Of a DNA stretch of 64,000 bases, positions 25,450 to 34,802 are shown in pieces. The stretch spans positions 62,001-126,000 of the forward strand of contig NZ_SISK01000005.1 in the NCBI RefSeq assembly GCF_004310345.1, given 5' to 3'. Both the position numbers and the translations under genes were made by a program. Origin of the DNA: Paracoccus subflavus (GTDB lineage Bacteria > Pseudomonadota > Alphaproteobacteria > Rhodobacterales > Rhodobacteraceae). Below the pieces are notes generated by a model, which saw only the letters and a list, made by a program, of their open reading frames with translations, had not been told where the DNA came from and did not search any database. Each line of letters begins with the position of its first letter. Position 1 is the stretch's first letter.

Positions 25450-28400
25450 TGCAGATCCGGCTGATGCGCAAACTCTGGCTGGTCCTGTTCGCGATCCTGT
25501 TGCCGTTTTCGGCAATGTCGCAGAGCGCGGCCGAAATCTCGCAGCAGGAAAGCGACGACAGGGGCTTTCTGACCCGGCTTCTGGAACGCAACCTGTCCAG
25601 TGCGGGCCGCGAGGTCGTGATCGACGGCTTTCAGGGCGCGCTGTCCTCGCGCGCGACCTTTCGCCGGATCACCATTGCCGATGGCGAGGGCGTCTGGCTG
25701 ACGCTGAACGACGGCGCGATCCAGTGGAACCGGTCGGCCCTGCTGCGCGGCCGGATCGAGATCGCGGAACTGGCGGCCCGTGAAGTCCTGCTGCCACGCT
25801 TGCCGCTGGGCGAGAAGCAGGCCCCCACCGCCGAGGCGCGCGAGTTCGAATTTGCCCTGCCTGAATTGCCGGTGGCGATCAATATCGACCAGATCCGGAC
25901 CGACCGGGTCGACCTGGGCGAGCCCGTGATCGGCCTGGCGGCCGCGATCTCTCTGACCGGCGGCATGAGCCTTGAGGGCGGCGAAGGCCAGGCCCGCCTG
26001 GCCATTCAGCGGCTGGACGGCCCGCGCGGCAACTTCGATCTGGACACGGCCTATTCGAACACCTCGCAGATCCTGCGCGTGAACCTGACCCTGGACGAGG
26101 CCGCCGACGGCCTGCTGGTCAACCTGATCGACCTTTATGACAAGCCGTCGGTCGTCGCAGAAATCAGCGGCGAAGGCCAGATCAAGGATTTCGGGGTCGA
26201 TATCCGGCTGGCGACCGACGGGCTGCCGCGCGTGACGGGCCGGGTGTCCGGGGCGGGCGGGCCGGATGCGGCGGGCAATCCCGGCACCGATTTCCGCCTG
26301 CAACTGGGCGGCGATGTGGCCTCGCTGCTGCCGCCCCAGGACCGGACCTTCTTTGGCGATCAGGTGCAGCTTCGGGCCGAAGGCTGGCGCGGCGACGACG
26401 GGCGCCTGCAAATTCCCACCCTGAACCTTGTGACCGAGGCCCTGTCCCTGGACGGGTCGTTGGCTGTGAATGCTCAGGGCGCGCCGCAGAATGCGGAATT
26501 GCGGATTGCCCTGGGATCGGACGCCGGCGCGGTGCAGGTGCCCGTCCCGCTGCCCTTTGCCGGAGAGAACGCAACCGTCGAATCCGGCCGTCTGGACCTG
26601 AACTATGATGCGGCCCAGGGCCAGGGCTGGACGCTGCAGGGCCGCGTCGGCGACCTGGATCTGGGCGATGTGTCGCTGGGCGACCTGCGGCTGGAGGGGT
26701 CGGGCGCGGTTGTGCTGGACGCCGGGCGCCTGTCATCGGTCAATGGAGGGGTCCGCTTCGGATCGCGGCAGATGACCTTTGCCGATGCCGGGTTGGCCCA
26801 GGCCGTCGGGCCGGACATCGACGGCAGCACGACCTTTGATTTCACCCCCGGCAATGCCGTGGAATTCAGCGACCTGTCCGTCACGGGCACGGATTACGGC
26901 CTTGATGGTCTGCTGCTGCTGTCGGGGTTGGGCAGCGGCTTTGTCCTGTCCCTGGATGCCGATACCCGCTACGAGGATCTGGCCCGCCTGTCGGGTCTGG
27001 CCGGACGGGACATGCGGGGTCGCGCCGATGCCAGCCTCAGCGGTTATTACAGCTTTCTAAGCCGCGGTTTTGACATCGACGCCACCGTTTCGGGTTCCGG
27101 CATCGCCGTGGATCAGCCGCAACTGGATCGGTTGCTGGAAGGGCGGTCCACCATCAGACTGGACGCCCGTCGCGACGAGACCGGCATCGAGATCGAGAAT
27201 CTGGCCGTCAATGCCCAGGGCCTGACCGCCCAGGCCCAGGGTTACGTGAACAGCCTCTCCAGCGACGTGACGGCCACCATTTCCCTGCCGTCGCTTCAGG
27301 ATGCGGACCCGAATTTCTTGGGCGCGTTGCAGGCGGATGCGAAACTGTCCGGGCCGTCCGGCGCGCGCCAACTGACCCTCAGCGGCGAGGCCGAGGATCT
27401 GCGCATCGGCATCGAGGCGCTGGACAACGCCCTGGGCGGCACCACGACCCTGACCGTCCTGGCCGGAGAACGGGACAGCGGCTACGAGGTCGAGGTGTTC
27501 CGGCTGGCCAACCCGCAATTGCGTGCCGAAGGGCGGGGCCGCTTTGTGCAGGGGGGGCTGGACGGAACCGTGGATCTGGCCGTGCCCGACCTGTCGGCCA
27601 TCCGCGCGGGCTGGGCGGGCGGACTTGATGTGATGGCGCGGCTGACCGAACGGGACGGCACCCGCCTGGTCGATGTGACGGGATCGGGACAAAACCTGTC
27701 CCTGGGTGTCCAGAATGCGGATGCCGCGCTGACGGGCACCACCCGGCTGCGCCTCTCGGCCGAGGAGCGGGACGGGATCGTCACCGTGCGCGACATGCGC
27801 CTGACCAACGATCAGATCGACGCCACGGTGCAGGGAACCTATGGTCCGGGCGTCACCGATATCGCGGCCGAGGTGGGCGTCAGGTCGCTGGCTCCCTTTG
27901 GTCCCGGCTGGCGCGGGGCGCTGGATCTGACCGGCAGTTTCCGCGAGGCGGGCGACGGGGCGCGGCGGCTGGAAATCGAGGGCACCGGGCAGGATCTGGC
28001 CTTTGGCCAGGCCCAGGTCGATGGCGCTCTTGCCGGCGAAACGCGGCTGGCCGTCACTGGCACCGAACGGGACGGCGTGTTCACCATCGAACAGGCTCGG
28101 ATCGACAACCCCCGCCTGACGGTGGATGCCGCCGGAACCCTGGGCGGCGATCAGACCGATCTGGCGGCACAGGCCAGTGCCCAGGATCTGCGGTTTCTGG
28201 GCAATGGCATCGGCGGCGCCCTGACTGCCGACGCCCGGCTGGTCCAGCAGAACGGCAACCGCCAGGTGACGGCCAGCGGAACCGCTGACGGACTGTCGAT
28301 CGGCCAGCCACGGATCGACCCGCTGCTGGGCGGCCAGACCCGTTTCGACATCGCCGCCACGCAGGGTCCGGACGGGCTGTCGTTCCAGCGTCTGGACGTG

Positions 28401-29948
28401 GAGAATCCCCAGATCCGGGTCGAGGCCAGTGGCGACACGGCCAGCGGCATGGCCGTGTCGGCCCGGCTGGCTGACCTGGGCCTGATCCAGCCGGAATTTC
28501 CCGGCCCCGTTCAGGCCAGCGGCACGATCCGCGAGCAGGGGGCGGATTTTGCCCTGGACGTGAACGCGACCGCGCCGGGCAGCACCACCCTGCGGATCGC
28601 CGGCACGGCGGCGCGGGACTTTTCGTCCCTGAACCTGTCGGTTGCGGGGGGCGCCGACGCCTCGATCGTCAACAGCATTCTCCGCACCCGCAGCATCGAG
28701 GGACCGCTGTCCTTCGACCTGACGGTCAATGGCCCACCCGCGCTGCAATCGGTGTCGGGCCAGGTGCGGTTGACGGATGGCCGGATCGCCGATCCCGGCG
28801 CGGGCATCCGGCTGGAAGGGGTGACCGCCACCGTCGATCTGTCGGGGGGCCGGATCGCCCTGGATGCTGCCGCGGCCGTTGCGGCCGGGGGGCGGATCCA
28901 GGTCAGCGGGCCGGTGGACGTGCAGAACGGCACCTTGGACCTGACGATTGTCCTGGACGGGGTGGTCGCCCGCGATCCGAACCTGTACGAAACCGTCGTC
29001 AATGGCCGGTTGCGCATGTCTGGCCGCAACGCCGAAGGGCCGCTGATTTCGGGGGTGATCGATCTGGGTCCGACGGAAATCCGCATCCCCTCGACCGGGC
29101 TCGGGGGGGCGCGGGCGATTCTCCAGATCGAGCATGTGGGCGACACCCGGCCGGTTCGGGCCACCCGCGCCAAGGCTGGGCTGGAAGGCTATCCCAGCGA
29201 CGCCGCGCGCGATGCGGGAATGGCGGGGCCGCCATCGACTCCGCCATCCGCCCCACCACGGCTGGATCTGCGTATCAACGCCCCCAATCAGGTCTTTGTT
29301 CGCGGCCGGGGGGTGGACGCCGAACTGGGCGGGTCGCTTCAGGTTCAGGGCACGACGCGAAACGCCATTCCCATCGGGTTTCTGGAACTGATCCGTGGCC
29401 GCGTCGATCTGTTGGGACGGCGATTCACCCTGACCGAGGGGCTGGTCGAACTGCAAGGCAGCCTGATCCCGGTGATCCGCCTGGTGGCCGAAACCGAACA
29501 GAACGGAATCACCACCCGCATCATCTTCGACGGCGAGGTGCGCGACCCCGAGATTACCTTCGAATCCTCGCCCGACCTGCCCGAGGAGGAGGTTCTGTCC
29601 CAACTGCTGTTCGGGCGTGGCCTGGACAGTATCAGCCCGCTTCAGGCAGCCCAGCTTGCCAATGCCATTGCGGTTCTGGCGGGGCGCGGCGGCGCGGGAA
29701 TCATCGGCAACCTGCGCGATCAGGTGGGCCTGGACGATCTGGATCTTGCAACCGACGACCAAGGGAATGTGCAGGTCCGGGCCGGCAAGTATCTGTCCGA
29801 AAACCTGTACACCGACGTTGCGGTCGGCGCGGACGGTCGCAGCACCCTGAACCTGAACCTTGACGTGACCGATTCGCTGACCGCGCGGGGCTCGGTCGGG
29901 ACCGACGGCGACAGTACGCTGGGGATCTATTTCGAACGGGATTATTGA
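25449..29948 (+). CDS. tamB: TamB, inner-membrane-anchored translocation/assembly module
   Basis: This 1499-residue AsmA-like protein has an N-terminal membrane anchor (LMRKLWLVLFAILLPFSAMS). A very long beta-taco region of repeated segments (VTGSGQNLSL, IEGTGQDLAF) follows, then the conserved DUF490/TamB domain. Near the end are VRGRGVDAELGGSLQVQGT, IPIGFLELIRGRVDLLGRRF and VLSQLLFGRGLDSISPLQA, the hallmark motifs of TamB C-termini. The protein forms a hydrophobic groove that spans the periplasm and moves phospholipid toward TamA. The length is near the upper end for the family. Its start overlaps the tamA stop. A GC-rich hairpin with a T-rich tail follows. Confidence 0.94.
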   Translation: MQIRLMRKLWLVLFAILLPFSAMSQSAAEISQQESDDRGFLTRLLERNLSSAGREVVIDGFQGALSSRATFRRITIADGEGVWLTLNDGAIQWNRSALLRGRIEIAELAAREVLLPRLPLGEKQAPTAEAREFEFALPELPVAINIDQIRTDRVDLGEPVIGLAAAISLTGGMSLEGGEGQARLAIQRLDGPRGNFDLDTAYSNTSQILRVNLTLDEAADGLLVNLIDLYDKPSVVAEISGEGQIKDFGVDIRLATDGLPRVTGRVSGAGGPDAAGNPGTDFRLQLGGDVASLLPPQDRTFFGDQVQLRAEGWRGDDGRLQIPTLNLVTEALSLDGSLAVNAQGAPQNAELRIALGSDAGAVQVPVPLPFAGENATVESGRLDLNYDAAQGQGWTLQGRVGDLDLGDVSLGDLRLEGSGAVVLDAGRLSSVNGGVRFGSRQMTFADAGLAQAVGPDIDGSTTFDFTPGNAVEFSDLSVTGTDYGLDGLLLLSGLGSGFVLSLDADTRYEDLARLSGLAGRDMRGRADASLSGYYSFLSRGFDIDATVSGSGIAVDQPQLDRLLEGRSTIRLDARRDETGIEIENLAVNAQGLTAQAQGYVNSLSSDVTATISLPSLQDADPNFLGALQADAKLSGPSGARQLTLSGEAEDLRIGIEALDNALGGTTTLTVLAGERDSGYEVEVFRLANPQLRAEGRGRFVQGGLDGTVDLAVPDLSAIRAGWAGGLDVMARLTERDGTRLVDVTGSGQNLSLGVQNADAALTGTTRLRLSAEERDGIVTVRDMRLTNDQIDATVQGTYGPGVTDIAAEVGVRSLAPFGPGWRGALDLTGSFREAGDGARRLEIEGTGQDLAFGQAQVDGALAGETRLAVTGTERDGVFTIEQARIDNPRLTVDAAGTLGGDQTDLAAQASAQDLRFLGNGIGGALTADARLVQQNGNRQVTASGTADGLSIGQPRIDPLLGGQTRFDIAATQGPDGLSFQRLDVENPQIRVEASGDTASGMAVSARLADLGLIQPEFPGPVQASGTIREQGADFALDVNATAPGSTTLRIAGTAARDFSSLNLSVAGGADASIVNSILRTRSIEGPLSFDLTVNGPPALQSVSGQVRLTDGRIADPGAGIRLEGVTATVDLSGGRIALDAAAAVAAGGRIQVSGPVDVQNGTLDLTIVLDGVVARDPNLYETVVNGRLRMSGRNAEGPLISGVIDLGPTEIRIPSTGLGGARAILQIEHVGDTRPVRATRAKAGLEGYPSDAARDAGMAGPPSTPPSAPPRLDLRINAPNQVFVRGRGVDAELGGSLQVQGTTRNAIPIGFLELIRGRVDLLGRRFTLTEGLVELQGSLIPVIRLVAETEQNGITTRIIFDGEVRDPEITFESSPDLPEEEVLSQLLFGRGLDSISPLQAAQLANAIAVLAGRGGAGIIGNLRDQVGLDDLDLATDDQGNVQVRAGKYLSENLYTDVAVGADGRSTLNLNLDVTDSLTARGSVGTDGDSTLGIYFERDY

Positions 29949-29959
29949 ACAGGGCAGTG

Positions 29960-29981
29960 CCGGCCCGCGGCCGGTTCTCTT
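29960..29981 (+). terminator. GC-rich hairpin terminator after tamB
   Basis: CCGGCC (29960-29965) pairs with GGCCGG (29969-29974) around CGC, and TTCTCTT follows. It lies 11 bases after the tamB stop. The U-rich tail is interrupted by C, so the termination strength is moderate. Confidence 0.55.
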
Positions 29982-30116
29982 GGTCGCAGGGCAGACCGCA
30001 AGCCCGCAAAATGGATGAGAGACTGACGGTGAAGGGGTGGCCTGTAGGGCATCTGAAGACCTCGCCTTGCTGCCGCAACGTCAAGGCGGTTTTGGGCAAA
30101 AATTCCCGTTCCGGCC

Positions 30117-30141
30117 GGAACCCAGCGTTCCTGAAATCGTT
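30117..30141 (+). promoter_or_regulatory. Exact EcfG consensus promoter of a small RNA
   Basis: GGAAC (30117-30121), a 16-base spacer, then CGTT (30138-30141): a mismatch-free EcfG promoter in a stretch with no credible protein gene. The -35 element is also the right half of a perfect 14-bp palindrome, GTTCCGGCCGGAAC (30108-30121), which could bind a further regulator. The predicted start point is at about 30149. Confidence 0.75.
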
Positions 30142-30148
30142 AAAAGCG

Positions 30149-30216
30149 CGTAGTGAAATTGCCCCACCGCAATACCTTAACGAGTAGACCCGCCATTTCT
30201 GGCGGGTTTTTCTTTT
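30149..30216 (+). ncRNA. Predicted EcfG-dependent small RNA (about 68 nt)
   Basis: An exact EcfG promoter and a strong intrinsic terminator are separated by only about 45 bases of non-coding sequence, defining a transcript of about 68 nt. The 5' part holds a 5-bp hairpin, ATTGC (30158-30162) with GCAAT (30169-30173), that presents CCCACC as its loop. A single-stranded AU-rich linker (ACCTTAACGAGTAG) follows, then the terminator stem. C-rich hairpin loops are typical of alphaproteobacterial sRNAs that pair with Shine-Dalgarno sequences, so post-transcriptional repression is a reasonable guess. The neighbours are tamB upstream and the end of a convergent RTX gene. The exact 5' end is inferred from the usual 6-9 nt distance. 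I know of no named family that matches. Confidence 0.7.
30188..30216 (+). terminator. Strong intrinsic terminator of the small RNA
   Basis: ACCCGCCA (30188-30195) pairs perfectly with TGGCGGGT (30200-30207) around a TTTC loop and is followed by TTTTTCTTTT. It is the cleanest intrinsic terminator in the window and stops 16 bases before the convergent CAP/RTX stop codon. Confidence 0.93.
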
Positions 30217-30231
30217 CCGACAATCAGATGG

Positions 30232-31491
30232 TCAAAATCCGAAGATGTCGTCGGCCAGCCCCAGGACGGTCAGCCCGGACCCCGTCACCGTCAGGCGATC
30301 CCCCGCACCAAAGTCGATGGCGACGCCCATGGCCGTTCTTGACATGTGATCGCGCACAAAGGCGGCGGGATCGCTATCCAGAAGGCCGGCACCGACGGTC
30401 AGCCGGTCGATGCCAAGCTGATAGTCGCGGATGATGTCGGCCCCGCCCCCTTTCACAAAGACAAAGCTGTCGGCGCCTGCGCCCCCGATCAGAAGATCGT
30501 TGCCCGCGCCGCCGTTCAGCGTATCGGCGCCCTCCGCCCCTGCCAGCGTGTCGCGGCCCGCTTCGCCCGCCAGCCAGTCGTTTCCTGCCTGACCGGACAG
30601 AACATCGTCGCCCAGGCCCCCCGGCAGGCGGTCCGCGCCGGTGCCGCCCCACAGGCTGTCATGGCCGGCATTGCCCCACAGCAGGTCGTTTCCATCCCCG
30701 CCGGCCAGGCGGTCACGGCCGTTACCCCCCTGCAAGCTGTCCTGACCACCGTCGCCGTGCAGCAGATCGTCATCGTCCCCGCCGATCAGGCGGTCGTCGC
30801 CGGCATTGCCGCGCAGGGTGTCATTGCCGCGTCCGCCCGCGATCCAGTCATGGCCGTTTCCAGCCTGGACGAGGTCGTTTCGCGCGCCCAGGCGGTAATC
30901 GTCGTTGCGCGCGGTTCCGGGGGCCGCCGTGGTAAAGATGCGGCCATCGAGCCCTTGCAGCCAGTCGGGGCGTGCAGGCATGGACAGGTTCGTCCCCGGC
31001 GGCGCAGCCTTGGAAAAGGTGCCGCCGTCAAGGCGCACCGGCGCATCGGTATCGGCAAAGTTCTGGGTGGCCATCAGCACCTTGTAGTCTCGGCCCGCGA
31101 CCCTGAAATGGCCCACCTGCAACCCGATGCCGACAAGGGATGCACCCCCCATGATGTTGGCATAATGGCCGGGACTGTTCATCAGGTTGGCATGAAGCTG
31201 CGCGATCTCGTCACGCAGGCTGCCTGCGCCCTGGATGCTGACATAGGCGATGTTTTCCGCCGTCAGCCAGGACCCCGACAGGTCGAACCCCTCTGCCTCG
31301 ATCCGCTGGCGCGACGTCGATGCATTCCGCCCGACATGGGCAAAGACATCGGCGTCCAGCATCCAGCGGCTATGCGCGTCGGCTGCATCGTTCAGCCGCT
31401 TTTCCAATGCCAGCGGCGCCAACCCCTCGGCCCGCCGGGCCTGGTTCACGAGCGAGGCGAAATAGCGTTCGTCGGCGGTTGCAAAGGACAT
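30232..31491 (-). CDS. CAP (SCP/YkwD)-domain protein with RTX calcium-binding repeats
   Basis: The 419-residue protein has an N-terminal CAP domain (residues 1-150, with NQARRAEGLAPLALEKRLND, AHSRWMLDADVFAHVG and NLMNSPGHYANIM). A run of about a dozen nonapeptide RTX repeats of GGxGxDxLx type follows (about 215-345, e.g. GGRGNDTLRGNAGDDRLIGG), then a C-terminal tail ending in DDIFGF. There is no N-terminal signal peptide. RTX repeats plus an acidic, hydrophobic-ended C-terminus indicate export by a type I secretion system, with folding on calcium outside the cell. No type I exporter genes are in the window. CAP domains have varied roles (sterol or lipid binding, peptidase-like); none can be chosen here. 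Confidence 0.9.
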   Translation of the reverse strand: MSFATADERYFASLVNQARRAEGLAPLALEKRLNDAADAHSRWMLDADVFAHVGRNASTSRQRIEAEGFDLSGSWLTAENIAYVSIQGAGSLRDEIAQLHANLMNSPGHYANIMGGASLVGIGLQVGHFRVAGRDYKVLMATQNFADTDAPVRLDGGTFSKAAPPGTNLSMPARPDWLQGLDGRIFTTAAPGTARNDDYRLGARNDLVQAGNGHDWIAGGRGNDTLRGNAGDDRLIGGDDDDLLHGDGGQDSLQGGNGRDRLAGGDGNDLLWGNAGHDSLWGGTGADRLPGGLGDDVLSGQAGNDWLAGEAGRDTLAGAEGADTLNGGAGNDLLIGGAGADSFVFVKGGGADIIRDYQLGIDRLTVGAGLLDSDPAAFVRDHMSRTAMGVAIDFGAGDRLTVTGSGLTVLGLADDIFGF

Positions 31492-31616
31492 CGGTCCGGC
31501 CCTGGCTGTCGGATGCGGAACAGCCTAGGGGAACGGCCCGCAGGGCGCGCGCCGAAAATCGGTAAAACTGACGGCACCGGCGATCTTGTGCCGAGAGGAT
31601 CGCCGTGACTGTCCGC

Positions 31617-33530
31617 TCAGCCCTGCGACAGGATCGCCGCGATCACCCGGTCGGCGGCCTCCTCGGCGGACAGGGCGACGGTGTTGACCACCAGGTCTGC
31701 CCGTTCGGGAACCTCGTAGGGGCTGTCGATTCCCGTGAAGTTCCTGAGCTGGCCCGACCGCGCCTTCTTGTACAGCCCTTTCACATCGCGCTGTTCGGCG
31801 ACCTCCAGGGGCGTGTCCACATACACCTCGATGAATTCGCCCGGCGCCATCATGTCGCGAACCATCCGCCGTTCCGACCGGAACGGAGAGATGAAGGCGG
31901 TCAGCACGATCAGCCCGGCATCGGTCATCAGTTTCGCCACCTCGCCCACGCGGCGGACGTTTTCCACCCGGTCGGCGTCGGTAAAGCCCAGGTCGCGGTT
32001 CAGCCCGTGGCGCACGTTGTCGCCGTCCAGCAGAAAGGTGTGCTTGCCCATCGCGTGCAGCTTGCGTTCGACGATATTGGCGATGGTCGATTTGCCCGAT
32101 CCCGACAGGCCCGTGAACCACACCACCCGCGCCCGCTGGTTCTTTTGCGCGGCATGGGCCTCGCGGTTCACATCGGTCGCCTGCCAGTGGATGTTCTGCG
32201 ACCGGCGCAGCGCGAAATGCAGCATCCCGGCGGCGATGGTGGCATTGGTCATCCGGTCGATCAGGATAAAGCCGCCCAGGTCGGGGTTGTCGCCATAAGC
32301 CTCGAACGGGACGGGCCGGTCGGTCGAGATGTTGACCACGCCGATGGCGTTCAGGCCCAGCGTCCTGCTGGCCAGATGTTCCATCGTGTTGACGTTCACC
32401 TCGTATTTGGGCTCGGTGATGGTGGCGCTGACGGTCTGGGTGCCCAGTTTCAGCAGATAGGGACGGCCGGGCAGCATCTCGGCCTCGTCCATCCAGACCA
32501 GGGTGGCCTCGAACTGGTCGGCCACCTCGCAGGGGGCATCGGCCTGCACGATCACGTCGCCGCGCGAACAGTCGATCTCGTCGGCAAAGGTCAGGGTCAC
32601 CGACTGACCCGCAACCGCCCGATCCAGATCGCCGTCGAATGTGGTGACGGACTTGACGGTGGTGGTCTTGCCCGAGGGCAGGACGCGGATGGGATCGCCC
32701 GGATGAATGGCCCCGGCGCTGATCTGGCCCGCGAATCCGCGGAAATCCAGATGCGGGCGGTTCACCCATTGCACCGCCATGCGGAACGGACGATCCGCCA
32801 TCCGCATGTCGCTGATCGGCGCGTCCTCCAGATGGCCCAGCAGGGTCGGACCCTGATACCAGGGCGTCTCGGGGCTTTTGGAGACGATGTTGTCGCCCTT
32901 CAGGCCCGAGATCGGGATCGGCAGAAAGCTGTCCATGCCGATCTGCTTGGCGAAATGCGAATAGTCGCTGACGATCTCGTAGAACCGTTCGGCCGAATAA
33001 TCGACCAGATCCATCTTGTTGACGGCCAGCACGATGTTTCTGATGCCCAGCAGGTTCACCAGATAGCTGTGGCGCCGGGTCTGGGTCAGCACGCCCTGGC
33101 GCGCGTCGATCAGGATCACCGCCAGATCGGCGGTCGAGGCGCCGGTGACCATGTTGCGGGTGTATTGTTCGTGCCCCGGCGTGTCGGCCACGATGAACTT
33201 GCGCTTATCGGTCGCAAAAAAGCGATAGGCCACGTCGATGGTGATGCCCTGTTCGCGTTCCGCCGCCAGACCGTCCACCAGCAGGGCAAAGTCGATCTCG
33301 CCCCCCTGGGTTCCCGACACCTTGCTGTCGTATTCCAGCGAGGCCAACTGATCCTCGAAGATCATCTTGCTGTCATACAGCAGCCGTCCGATCAGCGTCG
33401 ATTTCCCGTCATCGACCGATCCGCAGGTGATGAAGCGCAGCATGGTCTTGTGCTGGTGCTTAAGCAGATAGGCGTCGATGTCCTGGGCGATCAGGGCGTC
33501 GGTCAGATAGACGGGATCTTGCGCGGTCAT
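31617..33530 (-). CDS. cysNC: CysNC, fused sulfate adenylyltransferase large subunit and APS kinase
   Basis: The 637-residue bifunctional enzyme has an N-terminal GTPase/ATP-sulfurylase domain (GSVDDGKST near residue 37, DTPGHEQY near 115, NKMD near 170). EF-Tu-like beta-barrel domains follow, and from about residue 460 a CysC kinase with the P-loop GLSGSGKST and [15 protein letters not shown]. It makes adenosine 5'-phosphosulfate with CysD and phosphorylates it to PAPS. Its ATG overlaps the cysD stop (TGATG). The fused form is common in alphaproteobacteria. PAPS formation is consistent with the CysQ-like phosphatase at 15.2-16.0 kb, which would clear PAP. No reductase genes are nearby. Confidence 0.96.
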   Translation of the reverse strand: MTAQDPVYLTDALIAQDIDAYLLKHQHKTMLRFITCGSVDDGKSTLIGRLLYDSKMIFEDQLASLEYDSKVSGTQGGEIDFALLVDGLAAEREQGITIDVAYRFFATDKRKFIVADTPGHEQYTRNMVTGASTADLAVILIDARQGVLTQTRRHSYLVNLLGIRNIVLAVNKMDLVDYSAERFYEIVSDYSHFAKQIGMDSFLPIPISGLKGDNIVSKSPETPWYQGPTLLGHLEDAPISDMRMADRPFRMAVQWVNRPHLDFRGFAGQISAGAIHPGDPIRVLPSGKTTTVKSVTTFDGDLDRAVAGQSVTLTFADEIDCSRGDVIVQADAPCEVADQFEATLVWMDEAEMLPGRPYLLKLGTQTVSATITEPKYEVNVNTMEHLASRTLGLNAIGVVNISTDRPVPFEAYGDNPDLGGFILIDRMTNATIAAGMLHFALRRSQNIHWQATDVNREAHAAQKNQRARVVWFTGLSGSGKSTIANIVERKLHAMGKHTFLLDGDNVRHGLNRDLGFTDADRVENVRRVGEVAKLMTDAGLIVLTAFISPFRSERRMVRDMMAPGEFIEVYVDTPLEVAEQRDVKGLYKKARSGQLRNFTGIDSPYEVPERADLVVNTVALSAEEAADRVIAAILSQG

Positions 33531-34459
33531 CAGAAATACCCTTCCTGCTTCTTCTTCTCCATCGACGCGGCCTGATCCTTGTCGATGGCGCGTCCCTGGC
33601 GCTCGGACGTAGTGGTCAGCAGCATTTCCTGGATCACCTCGGGCAGGGTCCGGGCGTTGGATTCAACGGCGCCGGTCAGCGGATAGCAGCCCAGCGTGCG
33701 GAACCGGACCGACCGCATCTGCGCCCGTTCTCCGTCGCGCAGCGGAAAGCGGTCGTCATCGACCATGATCAGCAGCCCGTCGCGTTCCACCACCGGGCGC
33801 GGTTCGGAAAAATACAGCGGCACGATTTCGATGTTTTCCAGGTGGATGTACTGCCAGATGTCCAGCTCCGTCCAGTTCGACAGCGGAAAGACCCGGATCG
33901 ATTCGCCCTTGGCCTTGCGGGTGTTATAAAGCTTCCACAGCTCGGGGCGCTGGTTCTTGGGATCCCAGCGGTGGTTGGCGGACCGAAAGGAAAAGATGCG
34001 CTCCTTGGCGCGGGACTTTTCCTCGTCACGGCGCGCACCGCCGAAGGCCACATCGAAATTATAGTGGGTCAGCGCCTGTTTCAGCCCTTCGGTCTTCCAC
34101 ATGTCCGTGTGCAGGCTGCCGTGGTCAAAGGGGTTGATGCCGCGGGCCTTGGCCTCGGGGTTCTGGTGAACGATCAGGTCCATGCCCGCCGCCCTGGCCG
34201 CCCGGTCGCGCAGGTCGTACATCGCCCGGAACTTCCAGGTAGTGTCCACATGCAGCAGCGGAAAGGGCGGGGGGGCCGGATAGAACGCCTTGCGCGCCAG
34301 ATGCAGCATGCAGGCCGAATCTTTGCCCACCGAATACAGCATCACCGGGTTTTCGGCATTCGCCACCACCTCGCGCATGATGTGGATGCTTTCCGATTCC
34401 AGCCGCTGCAAATGCGTCAGCGTCTGGGACGGGATGGCGGTCTGGGCAAGGCTGTTCAT
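33530..34459 (-). CDS. cysD: CysD, sulfate adenylyltransferase small subunit
   Basis: This 309-residue PP-loop ATP sulfurylase subunit has the [17 protein letters not shown] motif near residue 45 (the PP loop, SxGKDS), [16 protein letters not shown] near 70, and the family C-terminus ending in KKKQEGYF. It activates sulfate with ATP, driven by the CysN GTPase. It is first in the operon, with cysNC overlapping its stop. The promoter must lie in the 343-base region upstream, where I can see no clear operator. Confidence 0.96.
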   Translation of the reverse strand: MNSLAQTAIPSQTLTHLQRLESESIHIMREVVANAENPVMLYSVGKDSACMLHLARKAFYPAPPPFPLLHVDTTWKFRAMYDLRDRAARAAGMDLIVHQNPEAKARGINPFDHGSLHTDMWKTEGLKQALTHYNFDVAFGGARRDEEKSRAKERIFSFRSANHRWDPKNQRPELWKLYNTRKAKGESIRVFPLSNWTELDIWQYIHLENIEIVPLYFSEPRPVVERDGLLIMVDDDRFPLRDGERAQMRSVRFRTLGCYPLTGAVESNARTLPEVIQEMLLTTTSERQGRAIDKDQAASMEKKKQEGYF

Positions 34460-34802
34460 GGGCAGGGCTTTCGCTCGTCTGGCATCCGGCGGTTCGGGAC
34501 ACCCTGCTATCCTTCAGCACGCCCCGGGATTCAAGCCGGTTCATCACGGAAAGGCCCAGCTTTCCGCCGATGCGGGGCGGGCCGGAACGCTGTTCCGCGG
34601 CTGTGGCGAAAGCCGGATCGTTGACCGCAGGGCTGCACGATCCCAGCGGGCGGGGCCGTTTTCGGGCCGGGAATCGGGCGGCCTTCGCCGTTGGCGCGCG
34701 CGCGACGCGCCGCGGGCTTTCCGAAAGACGGGTTGACGCGGCGATCCACCGTGCAACAGTCGTGCGACACAGGCGGCATACCACAAGGGCAAGCAGACCG
34801 GC
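34460..34802. other. Divergent intergenic region without a recognisable gene
   Basis: These 343 bases separate cysD from the AI-2E family transporter gene. Open frames here are short and lack family features. GGAACGCTGTTCC near 34583 is a 5-bp inverted repeat (GGAAC/GTTCC) but has no CGTT at EcfG spacing on either strand. TTGACG near 34732 could be a -35 element for the rightward gene, but no convincing -10 follows. Confidence 0.6.

Noticed and set aside
27057..29762. A 901-codon open frame antisense to tamB
   Set aside because: It lies wholly opposite tamB, its protein is rich in Gly, His, Gln and Arg as expected of GC-rich antisense frames, and it shows no family motif.
29945..30187. An 80-codon frame after tamB that could be a small protein
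   Set aside because: It has no ribosome site or recognisable motif, and it runs through a terminator hairpin, a promoter and the sRNA.
30445..30850. Repeated nonamer-like DNA as a repeat array or CRISPR
   Set aside because: The periodicity is the codons of RTX repeats in the CAP/RTX gene; there are no identical direct repeats with unique spacers.
34583..34595. GGAACGCTGTTCC between cysD and the AI-2E gene as divergent EcfG promoters
   Set aside because: Neither strand has a CGTT-like element at the correct spacing; it is at most a short inverted repeat.
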